A stretch of DNA of 64,000 nt, taken from contig NZ_KQ033912.1 of assembly GCF_000969835.1 (NCBI RefSeq), positions 3,290,816 to 3,354,815 on the forward strand, written 5' to 3'. Positions 53,301-62,151 of this stretch are shown here, in pieces. Source of the DNA: Parabacteroides goldsteinii DSM 19448 = WAL 12034. Its GTDB lineage: Bacteria > Bacteroidota > Bacteroidia > Bacteroidales > Tannerellaceae. Position numbers and translations under genes: made by a program. Position 1 is the first letter of the stretch. The number at the start of each line of letters is the position of its first letter. The notes under the pieces were generated by a model that made no database searches, had not been told where the DNA came from, and saw only the letters and a program-made list of their open reading frames with translations.

Positions 53301-53597
53301 ACAAACCATGATGCAACTTATCCTAGAATGTTGATTTTAGGAGGAAATGAACAACAATTATATACATCTACTTACCGGCTTATGAATGCCTCTTTTTTGC
53401 GTATCAATGATATACAGATTGGATATACATTTCCTTCTTCACAGATACATTTTTTGGGTATGTCGAATTTGCGGTTATATGCCAGTGTAAAGAATGTTGT
53501 AACATTTCATAATTATTTAGAGGGATGGGATCCGGAAAGGAGAAGCCAATACCCGGCAGTTCGAGATTTTATGTTTGGTATTAATGTTACATTTTAA
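50331..53597 (+). CDS. SusC/RagA-family TonB-dependent receptor with STN domain
   Basis: A 1088-residue outer-membrane glycan transporter. Start at 50331 gives signal peptide MKLTSLLLFLSIGLAWASNSYAQ; an upstream in-frame Met adds only non-signal residues. Order: secretin/TonB N-terminal domain (about 27-80, TVFDVLEEIETRTDFHFFYNSK), carboxypeptidase-like domain (about 108-190, ITGVVKDKSTGEPVIGVNVLVKG), TonB box/plug (DEVVVVGFGTQKKVNLTGSV) and a 22-strand barrel ending in FMFGINVTF. The STN domain signals to FecR, so the operon should self-induce on substrate. It is AT-rich compared with its housekeeping neighbours. SusD follows after 12 nt. Confidence 0.96.
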   Translation: MKLTSLLLFLSIGLAWASNSYAQKAILSMNMTNRTVFDVLEEIETRTDFHFFYNSKMIDIHRTVSVNVKDKSVFTILDQIFKNSNVAYKVVDKDIILSANEASGTLQDRRRITGVVKDKSTGEPVIGVNVLVKGSTNGTVTDIDGRFSLEVSSSDILSVSYIGYMSQEITVSNKEVIDVDLQEDSTSLDEVVVVGFGTQKKVNLTGSVSALSTKDIEKLKVTQTSQLLSGMVSGINVTQGSGQPGGDHSSVTIRGLGTFSSAGNSPLVLVDGLSSSLDNVNANDIESISVLKDAASASIYGTRAANGVILIKTKNGKEGKAHITYQGSFGFSRVADKAKIVDSWTYAELYNEALINSGGSPQYTAEEIAKFKSGEDPDNYPNKRHYDDLISSGNGFQTNQYVGITGGTEKNSYMFSLGYLNQNGIVDETNYKRYNVMFNANSRIRDNFKINVKFAGQRGDRHEPTAVDSAPSDGVEGLIDYSLKIPNTVAGKRSDGYYGNQTGFTVEGWMDSESFIKYSDVNAVASANFEWNILKDLKLTGIAGYDYTSNDFKKFRPTLVIDQYNTASPSDLRVRNTRNSLLTLQAYLNYDLLLKDHLFHFLLGYSQESNKDEWVEAYRDNFPNNALYEINAGSASNQQNSGSASEWALASFFGRINYSFKDRYLLEMSARYDASSRFPKSNRWGFFPSISGGWIVSQEDFFDVPMINNLKLRVSWGTLGNQNIGNYPYQQVLTLGMNVPFGVSEVLWPGAAATVVPSTNITWESTKVANVGFDLSLFDNKMTLTADYYNKETSDILYNVTASKILGMTPSVQNAGTVVNKGIDLSIQHRNIIGDFSYSIAGNLSYVKNRVKKLANVERDIDGGLFVGYSLESIYGYVTDGFFNSQEEIDNYAKQPRTAKPGDLKLVDISGPDGVPDGVVNADYDRKIIGDKFPNWNFGLNMNVGYKQVDFLLNMSGVAGMHRLIDGFQANAFYWGSNPQEWMAKGHWTETNHDATYPRMLILGGNEQQLYTSTYRLMNASFLRINDIQIGYTFPSSQIHFLGMSNLRLYASVKNVVTFHNYLEGWDPERRSQYPAVRDFMFGINVTF

Positions 53598-53609
53598 TAA
53601 ACAAGTAAT

Positions 53610-55253
53610 ATGAAAGTTATGAGAATATATGGTTTTATTTCGATTATCCTTGCATTCGGACTGATGGGATGTGATAGTTTATTGGATAAGAATCCATTGG
53701 ATTGTTTGTCTACTGAAACATTTTGGAAAACGGAGAGTGATGCAAAATTGGCGTTGACAGGAGTTTATCAAACAGATAAATTGACTGGATCGACAACTGT
53801 AAAAACGATTTATGATTTGTGGAATCAAGATACTTATTTGAGATTTTTTGAAGCTTCTACAGATAATGGATTTGACAAAGATTATAATGTGGCTGATATT
53901 AATAGTGGTGATTTGACGGCTTCATTTGCAAGGACGGCAGAGTTATGGGCTACTTCTTATCAGAAGATTATAAAATGTAATAATTTTCTCGAAAATATAG
54001 ATCGTGTGGAAATGGATATCGAGGAAATGAAAGTCATGAAAGCAGAAGTGAAATCTATTAGGGCATATAATTATTTTTGGTTGTCATTTTTGTGGGGAGA
54101 TGTACCCTTGGTGACAAAAGTATTAACTGTTGATGAAGCAAATAGTGTTTTTCGTGATTCGAAAGAGACGGTTGTTAATTTTATTGTGACAGAATTGCAA
54201 GAGGCTATTCGTGATTTGCCAGTTACGCGTCCAAATGAAGATTATGGACGGATAACTAAAGGTGGTGCTTTGGGGATCTTGGGTAGGGTGTTTTTAGCGG
54301 AAAAAAGATGGGAAGAAGCGAAAGATACCTATAAGCAAATTATGAACTTAGGTGTTTATGAAATAGATCCGCGATTTAGTGACTTATTTATTGAAAAGGG
54401 CGAAAACAGTAAGGAGTTTTTATTGGTGAGCAAGCGTACTCAAGATCTTTATACTAATTCGATTCAGCTAGTTTGTCAAGGTTTTACATGGGGAGGATGG
54501 CATCATTTCAGCCCTTATAATGAATTGGTAGAAGAGTTTTGTTGTATAGATGGATTACCAATTCACGAATCTCCGTTATTTGATCCGGAGAAGCCATATG
54601 AAAATCGGGATCCGAGGTTATTGAAAACTGTATTTGTTGATAATGTGTCTGTTTTTAAAGGAATACTTTATATCGCTCATCCGGATTCTAATCCATCTAT
54701 TTATATGGATCAATTGTTGCGACGTCCTTGGAGTGGTTATGCTGTGCGTAAGTTTTGTGATGAAAGTTATGAAGGTAATTTGAATTCTTATGGTTGTGAT
54801 TTCCCCATGATTCGTTATGCAGAGGTTTTGTTGAGTTATCTGGAAGCTAATATAGAGTCTGGAAGTCCTATAACTCAGCATTTATTAGATGAAACCATCA
54901 ATCGTGTCAGAGGGCGTGAAGAAATAAAGATGCCTTCTGTTACAGAAACAAATCCGGATAAGTTGACCACTATCTTAAGACGTGAACGGCGTGTTGAATT
55001 GGCTTGGGAAGGATTACGATTATTTGATTTGTTCCGATGGCGCACGGCTCATATTTATTTGCGGACCCGTTTTCATGGTATGAAAGTTTGTTCAGCGAAA
55101 GATGCTCCTACATATACAACTGTTCCGGTTGATGAAAATGGATATTATTTGATTGATGAAACGTTCTTCAGAGAGGATGTAGATTATTTATGGCCTATTC
55201 CTCAAACAGAAAGAGATGTCAATAAAAATTTGACTCAAAATTATGGGTATTAA
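53610..55253 (+). CDS. SusD/RagB-family glycan-binding lipoprotein
   Basis: A 547-residue outer-membrane lipoprotein (lipobox GLMGC, C21) that forms the lid of the SusC transporter. Typical blocks: LDKNPLDCLSTETFWKTESDAKLALTGVY, WATSYQKIIKCNNFLENID, VKSIRAYNYFWLSFLWGDVPLV, GRITKGGALGILGRVFLAEKRWEEAKDTYK and the end RRERRVELAWEGLRLFDLFRWR. It starts 12 nt after the susC stop and is followed by the FAD oxidoreductase after 16 nt, so the three are one operon. The AT-rich codon use continues through this gene. The ligand is unknown, but the nearby hexosaminidase suggests an aminosugar-containing glycan. Confidence 0.96.
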   Translation: MKVMRIYGFISIILAFGLMGCDSLLDKNPLDCLSTETFWKTESDAKLALTGVYQTDKLTGSTTVKTIYDLWNQDTYLRFFEASTDNGFDKDYNVADINSGDLTASFARTAELWATSYQKIIKCNNFLENIDRVEMDIEEMKVMKAEVKSIRAYNYFWLSFLWGDVPLVTKVLTVDEANSVFRDSKETVVNFIVTELQEAIRDLPVTRPNEDYGRITKGGALGILGRVFLAEKRWEEAKDTYKQIMNLGVYEIDPRFSDLFIEKGENSKEFLLVSKRTQDLYTNSIQLVCQGFTWGGWHHFSPYNELVEEFCCIDGLPIHESPLFDPEKPYENRDPRLLKTVFVDNVSVFKGILYIAHPDSNPSIYMDQLLRRPWSGYAVRKFCDESYEGNLNSYGCDFPMIRYAEVLLSYLEANIESGSPITQHLLDETINRVRGREEIKMPSVTETNPDKLTTILRRERRVELAWEGLRLFDLFRWRTAHIYLRTRFHGMKVCSAKDAPTYTTVPVDENGYYLIDETFFREDVDYLWPIPQTERDVNKNLTQNYGY

Positions 55254-55269
55254 AAAATAGATCTGTCGT

Positions 55270-56691
55270 ATGCAAACAAGAAGGAATTTTTTAAATAGGT
55301 TGTTGGGTGGAGTTGGGGTCAGTGCACTCTCTTCTTTTACAGCTTGTAACGGAAGTACTCAATGGAAAGCCACTCCGATGGAGTTGCCTGTTGTTGAGGA
55401 AGTGGATATTTGTATATTGGGAGGGAGTTGTACCGGTGTGTTTGCAGGAGTGCGGGCTGCTCGATTAGGTGCAAAAGTTGCAGTCGTAGAAAAGCAAAAC
55501 GCATTTGGAGGTGTGGCTACAAGTTCTTTAGTTAATATTTGGCATTCTTTATATGACACGGAAGCAAAACAACAGATTATAGCAGGGCTGACAAGCGAGA
55601 TGATAGAACGTTTGTCTTTGCGTAATGCAGTTATGACGAATCCATATCATCCAAGTTCCGCTTATACATTTAATTCTCAAGAACTAAAAATAGAGTTGGA
55701 TGAATTGGTATTGGAGTCTGGCATTCATCCTTATCTGCATACATTGTTTTCTGAGCCTTGTCTGGATGAGTCTGGTAAGCTTGTTGGTATTGTGATTGAT
55801 AATAAATCGGGAAGAGGAGTTATTAAAGCAAAATATTTTATAGATGCTACGGGGGATGGAGACCTTTGTTATCGTTTAGGTCTAAAATCTTATGCTTTTG
55901 AATTACTGCAACCTCCCACGACTTGTGCACATTTTGAAGGTTGGAATTCTGGAGAATTCGACGAACTATTAAAAAAGCATGGAGCAGAATTTAATATTCC
56001 GGATGGATTTGTTTGGGGAGCAACGCTGCCTGAGACGAATGTTTATATGCTTGCGGGAACACGGGTATATAAAGCGGATTGCGCTGTTGCAGATGATTTA
56101 ACGAGAGCGGAAATAGAAGGCAGAAGACAAATTCGTGCAATTATGGATATGTTGAGGAAATATGGGAAGAAGGAAAATCTCCCTGGTCTGGTTGCTTTAC
56201 CGTCATACATTGGAATACGGGAAACAAGGCATATAAAATGTCTTTATCAGATTAGTGATGAAGACGCGATGTATGGAAAACATTTTGATGATGCGATAGC
56301 GAATGGAAGCTATCGTTTAGATATTCATCATCAGGATAAACCAGGTTTGACTTTTAGATATCTTGATGGTTCTGAGGTCTATGTAAGGCCGGGTTTTGCC
56401 GATCAGAAAGGGCGGTGGAGAAAAGAAATGGATGTAGATCCAACTTTCTATCAAATACCGCTTCGTTCGATCATACCAGAAAAACATGATAATCTGATGG
56501 TTGCCGGAAGAATGCTGGATGCTGCGATTATTGCTTATTCCGGCATAAGGGTTATGGTGAATATGAATCAGGTTGGTGAGGCTGCCGGTGTTACTTCATA
56601 TCTGGCACTACAACAGCAAAAAAGAATTAGGGATGTTTCAAGTAACGAAGTTAGGAACGAGTTGAGAAAAGGGGGATCTATAATTATCTAG
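55270..56691 (+). CDS. Secreted FAD-dependent oxidoreductase (FAD-oxidored family)
   Basis: A 473-residue flavoprotein. N-terminus MQTRRNFLNRLLGGVGVSALSSFTAC is a Tat-like signal (RRNFLNR) with a Cys that could be a lipid site. FAD-binding motif is EVDICILGGSCTGVFAGVRAARLGAKVAVVEK with a G-G-S-C-T-G loop, followed by NAFGGVATSSLVNIW, GDGDLCYRLG and at the end DNLMVAGRMLDAAIIAYSGIRVM. Family members oxidise or rearrange small organic molecules; the substrate is not known. It is the third gene of the susC operon and ends at a terminator hairpin. Confidence 0.88.
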   Translation: MQTRRNFLNRLLGGVGVSALSSFTACNGSTQWKATPMELPVVEEVDICILGGSCTGVFAGVRAARLGAKVAVVEKQNAFGGVATSSLVNIWHSLYDTEAKQQIIAGLTSEMIERLSLRNAVMTNPYHPSSAYTFNSQELKIELDELVLESGIHPYLHTLFSEPCLDESGKLVGIVIDNKSGRGVIKAKYFIDATGDGDLCYRLGLKSYAFELLQPPTTCAHFEGWNSGEFDELLKKHGAEFNIPDGFVWGATLPETNVYMLAGTRVYKADCAVADDLTRAEIEGRRQIRAIMDMLRKYGKKENLPGLVALPSYIGIRETRHIKCLYQISDEDAMYGKHFDDAIANGSYRLDIHHQDKPGLTFRYLDGSEVYVRPGFADQKGRWRKEMDVDPTFYQIPLRSIIPEKHDNLMVAGRMLDAAIIAYSGIRVMVNMNQVGEAAGVTSYLALQQQKRIRDVSSNEVRNELRKGGSIII

Positions 56692-56713
56692 GTTAGAATT
56701 TATTTTTATTGGA

Positions 56714-56766
56714 AACCGGACTTGGGATACTATTCCTGAGTCCGGTTAATTTCATTTTTGTTGTTT
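56714..56766 (+). terminator. Terminator of the susC-susD-oxidoreductase operon
   Basis: AACCGGACT (56714-56722) pairs with AGTCCGGTT (56739-56747), with inner pairing, followed by a T-rich stretch (TTTCATTTTTGTTG). Confidence 0.8.
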
Positions 56767-56856
56767 TTTTAGTTTAAGTTTGTGTATTCTGTTTTTATCT
56801 TATTACTTTGTAGAGTGTTTTTTTACAATATCTTATATCTAATAAATCTAAAGTAC

Positions 56857-58452
56857 ATGAAAACAAACATTCTGACTTTTTTGTGTTTTGTCTTCCTTTG
56901 TGCCTGCCAGGCTCCACCAGTCGAAGAGTATGCAATCATCCCGCAGCCTCAGGAAATTTCCTATACACCTGGTTTTTTCAAAATGGGGAATCATCCGGTT
57001 ATTTCTTATTCCGGGGATTTGAATAATGAGGCAGGGTTGTTGCAAAAGGCTCTTTCTTCTGATTTTTCACTTAGTGCTACTGTAAAGGATACAGGTAAAG
57101 GTGATATTAACCTGGTACTTGATCCGGCAGTTTTACCGGATAAGCCGGAAGGATATCAACTGGAAGTATCTTCCGGAAAAGTGGAGATAAAAGCCGGAAC
57201 TCCTGCCGGTATTTTGAATGGTGTGCAGACGTTGCGGCAGATCATCAAGGAGAAAGATGGAAAATATATGATACAGAGAGCTTCTGTTTCTGACTATCCG
57301 GCTTTTTCCTGGCGTGCCTTTATGCTGGATGAAGGACGTTACTTTAAAGGAAAAGATGTTGTCCTGAAACTTTTGGATGAAATGTCACAACTGAAAATGA
57401 ACATGTTCCATTGGCATCTTACCAATGACCAGGGTTGGAGGATTGAAATTAAAAAATATCCGAAACTGACTGAAATCGGTGCTTTCCGCGATTCTTCAGA
57501 AATCAACCATTTTGGTAGTGACGTGTATGACGGGAAACGGCATGGAGGATTTTATACACAGGAAGATATAAAAGAAATTGTTGATTATGCTTCTAAACGC
57601 CATATTACTATTGTTCCGGAAGTAAGTATGCCGGGACATGCCAGTGCGGCTATCGCTTCTTATCCCTGGTTGGGCACAAGCGGAAAGCAGATCAAAGTTC
57701 CCGGAAAATTCGGAGTACATTATGAAGTGCTGAATGTTTCCGATCCTAAAGTGTTGCAATTTCTGGATGATGTAACCAATGAAGTAATAGCGTTATTCCC
57801 AAGCCCGGTATTCCATATCGGAGGGGATGAAGTGAAATACGATCAGTGGAAAGCATCTCCGGCAATACGTAGTTATATGGCAAAGAAAGGTTTGAAGACT
57901 CCGGCAGAACTTCAGATCTATTTCACAAATGAAATCTCCAATATGCTGGCGGCAAAAGGTAAGCGAATGATGGGATGGAATGAGATTACCGGAGATAAAC
58001 TGCATGAATATCAGTCGGAAGAGGATACAAAAGAAGCAGAACAGCAGTTGGCAAAAGGTACGATCGTTCATTTTTGGAAGGGCGATCCGGCTCTTATCAA
58101 GAAAACAATCGATAAAGGATATGATGTGGTAAATTCTTACCATGAGTATACTTATGTGGATTACAATTATGAATCGATACCTTTATCCAAGGCTTATGCT
58201 TTCAATCCGGTTCCTGAAGGGTTGTCTCCTGAAGAACAAAGCAGAGTGTTAGGACTTGGTTGTCAGATGTGGGGTGAATTTATTCCTACGGTTGAAAGCA
58301 TGAACCGGTTGACTTATCCGCGTATTGCTGCTTATGCAGAAACAGGATGGAGCGGTTCGGATAAAAAAGATTACAATCGTTTCCTGAAATCTCTTGATTA
58401 CTTTAAGAATAAATGGGCTGCTGAAGGAATAGTGATAGGACCGACTGAATAA
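56857..58452 (+). CDS. Beta-N-acetylhexosaminidase, GH20
   Basis: A 531-residue lipoprotein (MKTNILTFLCFVFLCAC; C17). Start at 56857; the longer in-frame form adds a hydrophobic stretch ahead of the real signal. N-terminal GH20 domain (about 25-145), then the catalytic barrel with HWHLTNDQGWRIEI and the catalytic pair D324-E325 (FHIGGDEVKYDQW). It lacks the C-terminal binding modules of the GH20 at 24766-27087. It should cut terminal GlcNAc or GalNAc from glycans taken up by the neighbouring SusC/SusD system. It follows the operon terminator but has its own upstream region. Confidence 0.93.
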   Translation: MKTNILTFLCFVFLCACQAPPVEEYAIIPQPQEISYTPGFFKMGNHPVISYSGDLNNEAGLLQKALSSDFSLSATVKDTGKGDINLVLDPAVLPDKPEGYQLEVSSGKVEIKAGTPAGILNGVQTLRQIIKEKDGKYMIQRASVSDYPAFSWRAFMLDEGRYFKGKDVVLKLLDEMSQLKMNMFHWHLTNDQGWRIEIKKYPKLTEIGAFRDSSEINHFGSDVYDGKRHGGFYTQEDIKEIVDYASKRHITIVPEVSMPGHASAAIASYPWLGTSGKQIKVPGKFGVHYEVLNVSDPKVLQFLDDVTNEVIALFPSPVFHIGGDEVKYDQWKASPAIRSYMAKKGLKTPAELQIYFTNEISNMLAAKGKRMMGWNEITGDKLHEYQSEEDTKEAEQQLAKGTIVHFWKGDPALIKKTIDKGYDVVNSYHEYTYVDYNYESIPLSKAYAFNPVPEGLSPEEQSRVLGLGCQMWGEFIPTVESMNRLTYPRIAAYAETGWSGSDKKDYNRFLKSLDYFKNKWAAEGIVIGPTE

Positions 58453-58560
58453 AAAATATTTTTTTTGCAGAACGATTAAACTATTTCCATGTAACAAAGT
58501 CTATTATATCGAAGCGCTTCACAAACAGGAAAATATTAATTTAGTAATAAGTATTAGTTT

Positions 58561-58926
58561 ATGAAGAAGGTAATAGGATTGTTTTTGGTTATCCTGATTA
58601 GTTCGGCAACAGTTTTTGCACAAAGTGGTAATCGTCAGGGAAAGAAGGGAGATCCCTCTCAACGTAGTGAAAAAATGATCGAGGAATTGAAACTCGACGA
58701 TAAGCAAGCTGCGGAGTTTCGTAAGGTTGAGGCTGATTTCCGGGAACAAATGAATAAGGAACGTGAGGCTGTAAAAGATGACCGCGAAAAGATGCGGGAA
58801 AAAATGACAGCCATGCGTACTGAAAAAGAGGCTCAAATTAAGAAGATTCTGACGGACGAACAATATAAGCAGTATCAGGAAAAACAAAAAAAAGCTCCTC
58901 GTAAAAAAGGACATGGACGTAGATGA
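58561..58926 (+). CDS. Small secreted DUF4890/Spy-like protein
   Basis: A 121-residue protein with signal peptide MKKVIGLFLVILISSATVFAQ and a mature part that is almost entirely charged helix: SEKMIEELKLDDKQAAEFRKVEADF, then a Lys/Arg/Glu-rich segment and ILTDEQYKQYQEKQKK. The LTxxQ-type start of helices is as in Spy and CpxP envelope proteins, and the length fits the Bacteroidota DUF4890 group. A periplasmic chaperone or stress role is an inference. A bidirectional terminator follows at 58934. Confidence 0.78.
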   Translation: MKKVIGLFLVILISSATVFAQSGNRQGKKGDPSQRSEKMIEELKLDDKQAAEFRKVEADFREQMNKEREAVKDDREKMREKMTAMRTEKEAQIKKILTDEQYKQYQEKQKKAPRKKGHGRR

Positions 58927-58933
58927 TAGAAAT

Positions 58934-58970
58934 AAAAAATCCCCGGCAGAGCATTCCGCCGGGGATTTTT
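58934..58970. terminator. Bidirectional terminator
   Basis: ATCCCCGGC (58939-58947) and GCCGGGGAT (58958-58966) with a run of A before and T after, so it can stop transcription from both the plus-strand small gene and the minus-strand DUF1080 gene. Confidence 0.9.
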
Positions 58971-58986
58971 ATGTGTTATTAGTTGA

Positions 58987-60276
58987 TTATAACGTTTTCA
59001 GTTTCAGATTACGCCATAATACTTTGATGCCACCACCGTCGTGGATCTGTAAAGCGATGCGGCCCTGGCCGGCACCGATTTTTTCATCATTGATGTTAAC
59101 CATTTCTTCGCCATTCAACCAGGTCTGTACATTATCACCCTGCACTTTGATACGCATGGTGTTCCAGTCGCCTTCTTTCAGGATTGTTTCTTTTTCATCC
59201 GGGATCTGGATCAACCATCCGCGTCCGTATGATTCGTAGATACCGCCGGTATCGTGTCCTTTAGGAGCAACTTCAACCTGCCATCCGTTTACTTTTACGT
59301 CTTCTTCAATGAAAGAACGGATAAATACGCCAGAGTTACCGTCGGCTTCTTGTTTGAATTCTACTGTCAGGTCGAAATCATCATAGTAATCACGTGTTGC
59401 CAGATAACCATATTTTTTGTCCGGACCGCTTTCGCAAATCAGTAAACCGTCTTTTACATACCATAATTCTGTACCATATGCTTCCCAGCCTTTCAGGTCA
59501 ACACCGTTGAAGAGGTTGACTTCTTTGGACTTACGGGGAAGTTCTTTGATCTTTATGTTACGGAAAGAAGCTGGATAACCATGATCCTGTAAACAGAGGA
59601 CACCTTTTTTAGCTAAACCGTATTCAGGAGCGTTTGCCCATTTTCCGCTGTTTTTCTTTTCATGCCAATCGTCTGTCCAAGCTTCGAATTCTAGGATTTT
59701 TTGACCATTCAGCCAATGTTCTACATGGCCATTGTCGAATACAATCTTGGAGTTGTTCCATTCGCCTTGCGGATTAACCTTCATTTTGGATTTGTCAGGC
59801 AAATGCATGGCATAATCGACACCTAGTTTCTGCCATTCTTCCAGAGGTTCCGGGAAGTTAGGCTCGTCGATCAACTGATATTCCGGACCTGTTACATAGG
59901 GTACGGCAAATTGCGGACGTTCAACAACATGATAAAGCATACCGCTGTTACCGCCTTTAGATAGTTTCCAGTCCCATGACAATTCGAAGTTTTCATACTG
60001 TTTGTCGGTTACGATATAACCGCTGGCATCGCTGCCGTCACCTTTTGCCTGGATACATCCGTCTACTACGTGCCAGGGTTGTGTCAGGGTGGTTCCGTTA
60101 TAGTCTTTCCACCCGTTGAGTGTTTTTCCGTCGAAAAGAAGTTGCCATCCGTCAGCGACTTCTTCGGGAGTAAGCGTGTTTTGCTCAACACCTGCACAAG
60201 AGGTAAACAAGGCCAATGATACTGCACAAGAGGCCAATAAGCTTGTGGCTGTTACTCTTTTCACTACTGATTCCAT
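58987..60276 (-). CDS. Lipoprotein with two DUF1080 (3-keto-disaccharide hydrolase-like) domains
   Basis: A 429-residue lipoprotein (lipobox FTSC, C27) with two tandem DUF1080 domains, about 40-250 and 253-427. Shared blocks are WQLLFDGKTLNGWKDYN and VNLFNGVDLKGWEAYG at the start of each, GNSGMLYHVVERP and GNSGVFIRSFIEE in the middle, and the closing strands. Lectin-like jelly-roll folds of this kind, in studied Bacteroides homologues, act on 3-keto-glycosides with an oxidoreductase partner; which of the two domains here is catalytic is unclear. It is transcribed alone and ends at the bidirectional terminator. Confidence 0.9.
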   Translation of the reverse strand: MESVVKRVTATSLLASCAVSLALFTSCAGVEQNTLTPEEVADGWQLLFDGKTLNGWKDYNGTTLTQPWHVVDGCIQAKGDGSDASGYIVTDKQYENFELSWDWKLSKGGNSGMLYHVVERPQFAVPYVTGPEYQLIDEPNFPEPLEEWQKLGVDYAMHLPDKSKMKVNPQGEWNNSKIVFDNGHVEHWLNGQKILEFEAWTDDWHEKKNSGKWANAPEYGLAKKGVLCLQDHGYPASFRNIKIKELPRKSKEVNLFNGVDLKGWEAYGTELWYVKDGLLICESGPDKKYGYLATRDYYDDFDLTVEFKQEADGNSGVFIRSFIEEDVKVNGWQVEVAPKGHDTGGIYESYGRGWLIQIPDEKETILKEGDWNTMRIKVQGDNVQTWLNGEEMVNINDEKIGAGQGRIALQIHDGGGIKVLWRNLKLKTL

Positions 60277-60415
60277 TTTAGATTAAGTTTAAATTAATGA
60301 TAATGATAAATTGCAAAGATAAAAAAGTTATTTAAAAGATTCTGCAAAAATACACGAAGAGGGTAACTGTCTTTCTGAAAATAAAGTTTTATCTTGCATG
60401 CCTTAAATCATACCT

Positions 60416-62107
60416 ATGGATAAGTGGATACTACATTTTTCCCTTCTATTGGTTCTGCTCGGCTTTGTGTTTTTTGGTAGCAAAAAGGGTGAAGTGACTG
60501 CCTTGTTGAGAGTGGCAGAAAAATCTATTGAGAAAGAACCGGACAAGGCGTTGATATTGTTGGATAGTATTCAACAGATGGAAGAATTATCAGAGCAACA
60601 ACAAGCTCTTTGGTGTCTGTTGTATACGTCGGTGCTAGATAGAAAGCAGATAAAACATACTTCAGATTCTTTGATACAGATTGCAGTGAGTTATTATGAG
60701 AAGAATGATTTGCCCGAGCGTAAGATGCAGGCATATTATTATTATGGAATTGTTCTTCAAGATTTAAACGATGCAATTCAGGCGCAGGACTACTATTTGA
60801 GAGCTTATAAATTAGGAATTGAATTGGAAAGATACGTGTTCTTAGGACGTATATGTGCTAATTTGGGTACGTTGTATACCTATCAGGAATTGTGTAGCCA
60901 GGCTTCGCATTTCCAGCAAAAAGCTGTCAGCTATTTTGAGAAAAACCGGGATACGGTTCGTTTATCGCTGGTGTTCAGGGATATGGCTCGGATTCATCTG
61001 AATGAGCATCGTTTGGATAGTGCGGTCGTTAATTATACAAAAGCATTGAAGTATACTTCGGATGTACATAAATTTTGTATGTTTAATGAATTGACTGGTG
61101 CGTATGCACGGATGGGAGATTATGAAAAAGGGGTGTCTTGCGCTCATATGGCTTATGATCGGGCAGAGACTGTTGAGGATTCCTGTTTAGTCAGCCTGGC
61201 GTTGGGGAGTCTTTATTTAAGAATGGGAAAGAAAGATTCGGCATATCATTATCTGTCTTTCTGTCGTCAAAGTACAGATCCGTATACCTTAAAAGATCTC
61301 TATCTATATTTGGCGCAATTCGAAAAGTCCCGGCATAATTGGCCGACTTATGCTTTTTATCAGGAGCAATATAACGTATTTCGTGATTCGATTGATAACC
61401 TGACCAAAATGGAGACCCTTGCCAGGTTGCAACGACTGTATGACTATCGTGAGATTGAAAAGAAAAAGGAATATTATCGGCAAGAATCGGATCGTAAGAC
61501 AGGCAAGTTGTATAAACTCTCTTTGGGGGGCGTTGGCTGTCTGCTGTTCGTCGTCTGTATCATTTTTTATCTGTGGAAAGAAAGGAAAAAGAAGGAGGAG
61601 CAGCTTAACCAGTCTTTGCGTCGTAAGGAACAGCAATACTTGAACAGTCAGCAATATTTAGAAGAGCGAAATGCAGTTATGGCGCAGTTGGAACAACAGT
61701 ATGAAGCGGTTGTGGCCCAATTATCCGAACAATCTTCCCGGTTTACAACGTCTGTTCAGGAGAAGATAAATTCATCGCATCCGTTCTTCACCTCTGAATT
61801 ATATCGGGGAGTGTACGCAGAATGGAAAAAACTGGATGAAGTACAATGGGCGGAGGTCATTAAAATGATAGATCATATATTGTATAAAGATTTTACAGGT
61901 AAGATAAGAATGTTGTATCCCCGTATATCTGAGTTGGATTTGAATGTGTGTTATTTGGTAAAATTGGAGATTCCGGTAGGGCGTATTGCTGTTTTATTGT
62001 CAGTGAATAGTCAGGCGATATCCAATAAACGTAAGCGTTTGTATGAAAAATTGACTCAAGAGAAGGGATCCGCACAGGATTTCGATAAGTTCATCAAAAC
62101 CTTTTGA
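60416..62107 (+). CDS. Membrane TPR protein with C-terminal HTH-like domain
   Basis: A 563-residue protein. Membrane helix near the start (about 5-20, ILHFSLLLVLLGFVFF), TPR-like helical repeats (about 30-330, e.g. GIVLQDLNDAIQAQDYYLRAYKLG, FLGRICANLGTLYTYQELCSQA), a second membrane helix near 370-387 (LSLGGVGCLLFVVCIIFYLW), a coiled coil with many Gln and Glu, and a C-terminal segment with RIAVLLSVNSQAISNKRKRLYEKL that resembles a LuxR-type helix-turn-helix. This type is common in Bacteroidales as a membrane-bound regulator encoded next to small secreted or propeller proteins; the propeller gene follows 150 nt later. Confidence 0.85.
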   Translation: MDKWILHFSLLLVLLGFVFFGSKKGEVTALLRVAEKSIEKEPDKALILLDSIQQMEELSEQQQALWCLLYTSVLDRKQIKHTSDSLIQIAVSYYEKNDLPERKMQAYYYYGIVLQDLNDAIQAQDYYLRAYKLGIELERYVFLGRICANLGTLYTYQELCSQASHFQQKAVSYFEKNRDTVRLSLVFRDMARIHLNEHRLDSAVVNYTKALKYTSDVHKFCMFNELTGAYARMGDYEKGVSCAHMAYDRAETVEDSCLVSLALGSLYLRMGKKDSAYHYLSFCRQSTDPYTLKDLYLYLAQFEKSRHNWPTYAFYQEQYNVFRDSIDNLTKMETLARLQRLYDYREIEKKKEYYRQESDRKTGKLYKLSLGGVGCLLFVVCIIFYLWKERKKKEEQLNQSLRRKEQQYLNSQQYLEERNAVMAQLEQQYEAVVAQLSEQSSRFTTSVQEKINSSHPFFTSELYRGVYAEWKKLDEVQWAEVIKMIDHILYKDFTGKIRMLYPRISELDLNVCYLVKLEIPVGRIAVLLSVNSQAISNKRKRLYEKLTQEKGSAQDFDKFIKTF

Positions 62108-62151
62108 CACTTTTATTCCCTCTATGATGTTGTTTATTAGATACTTAAAAA

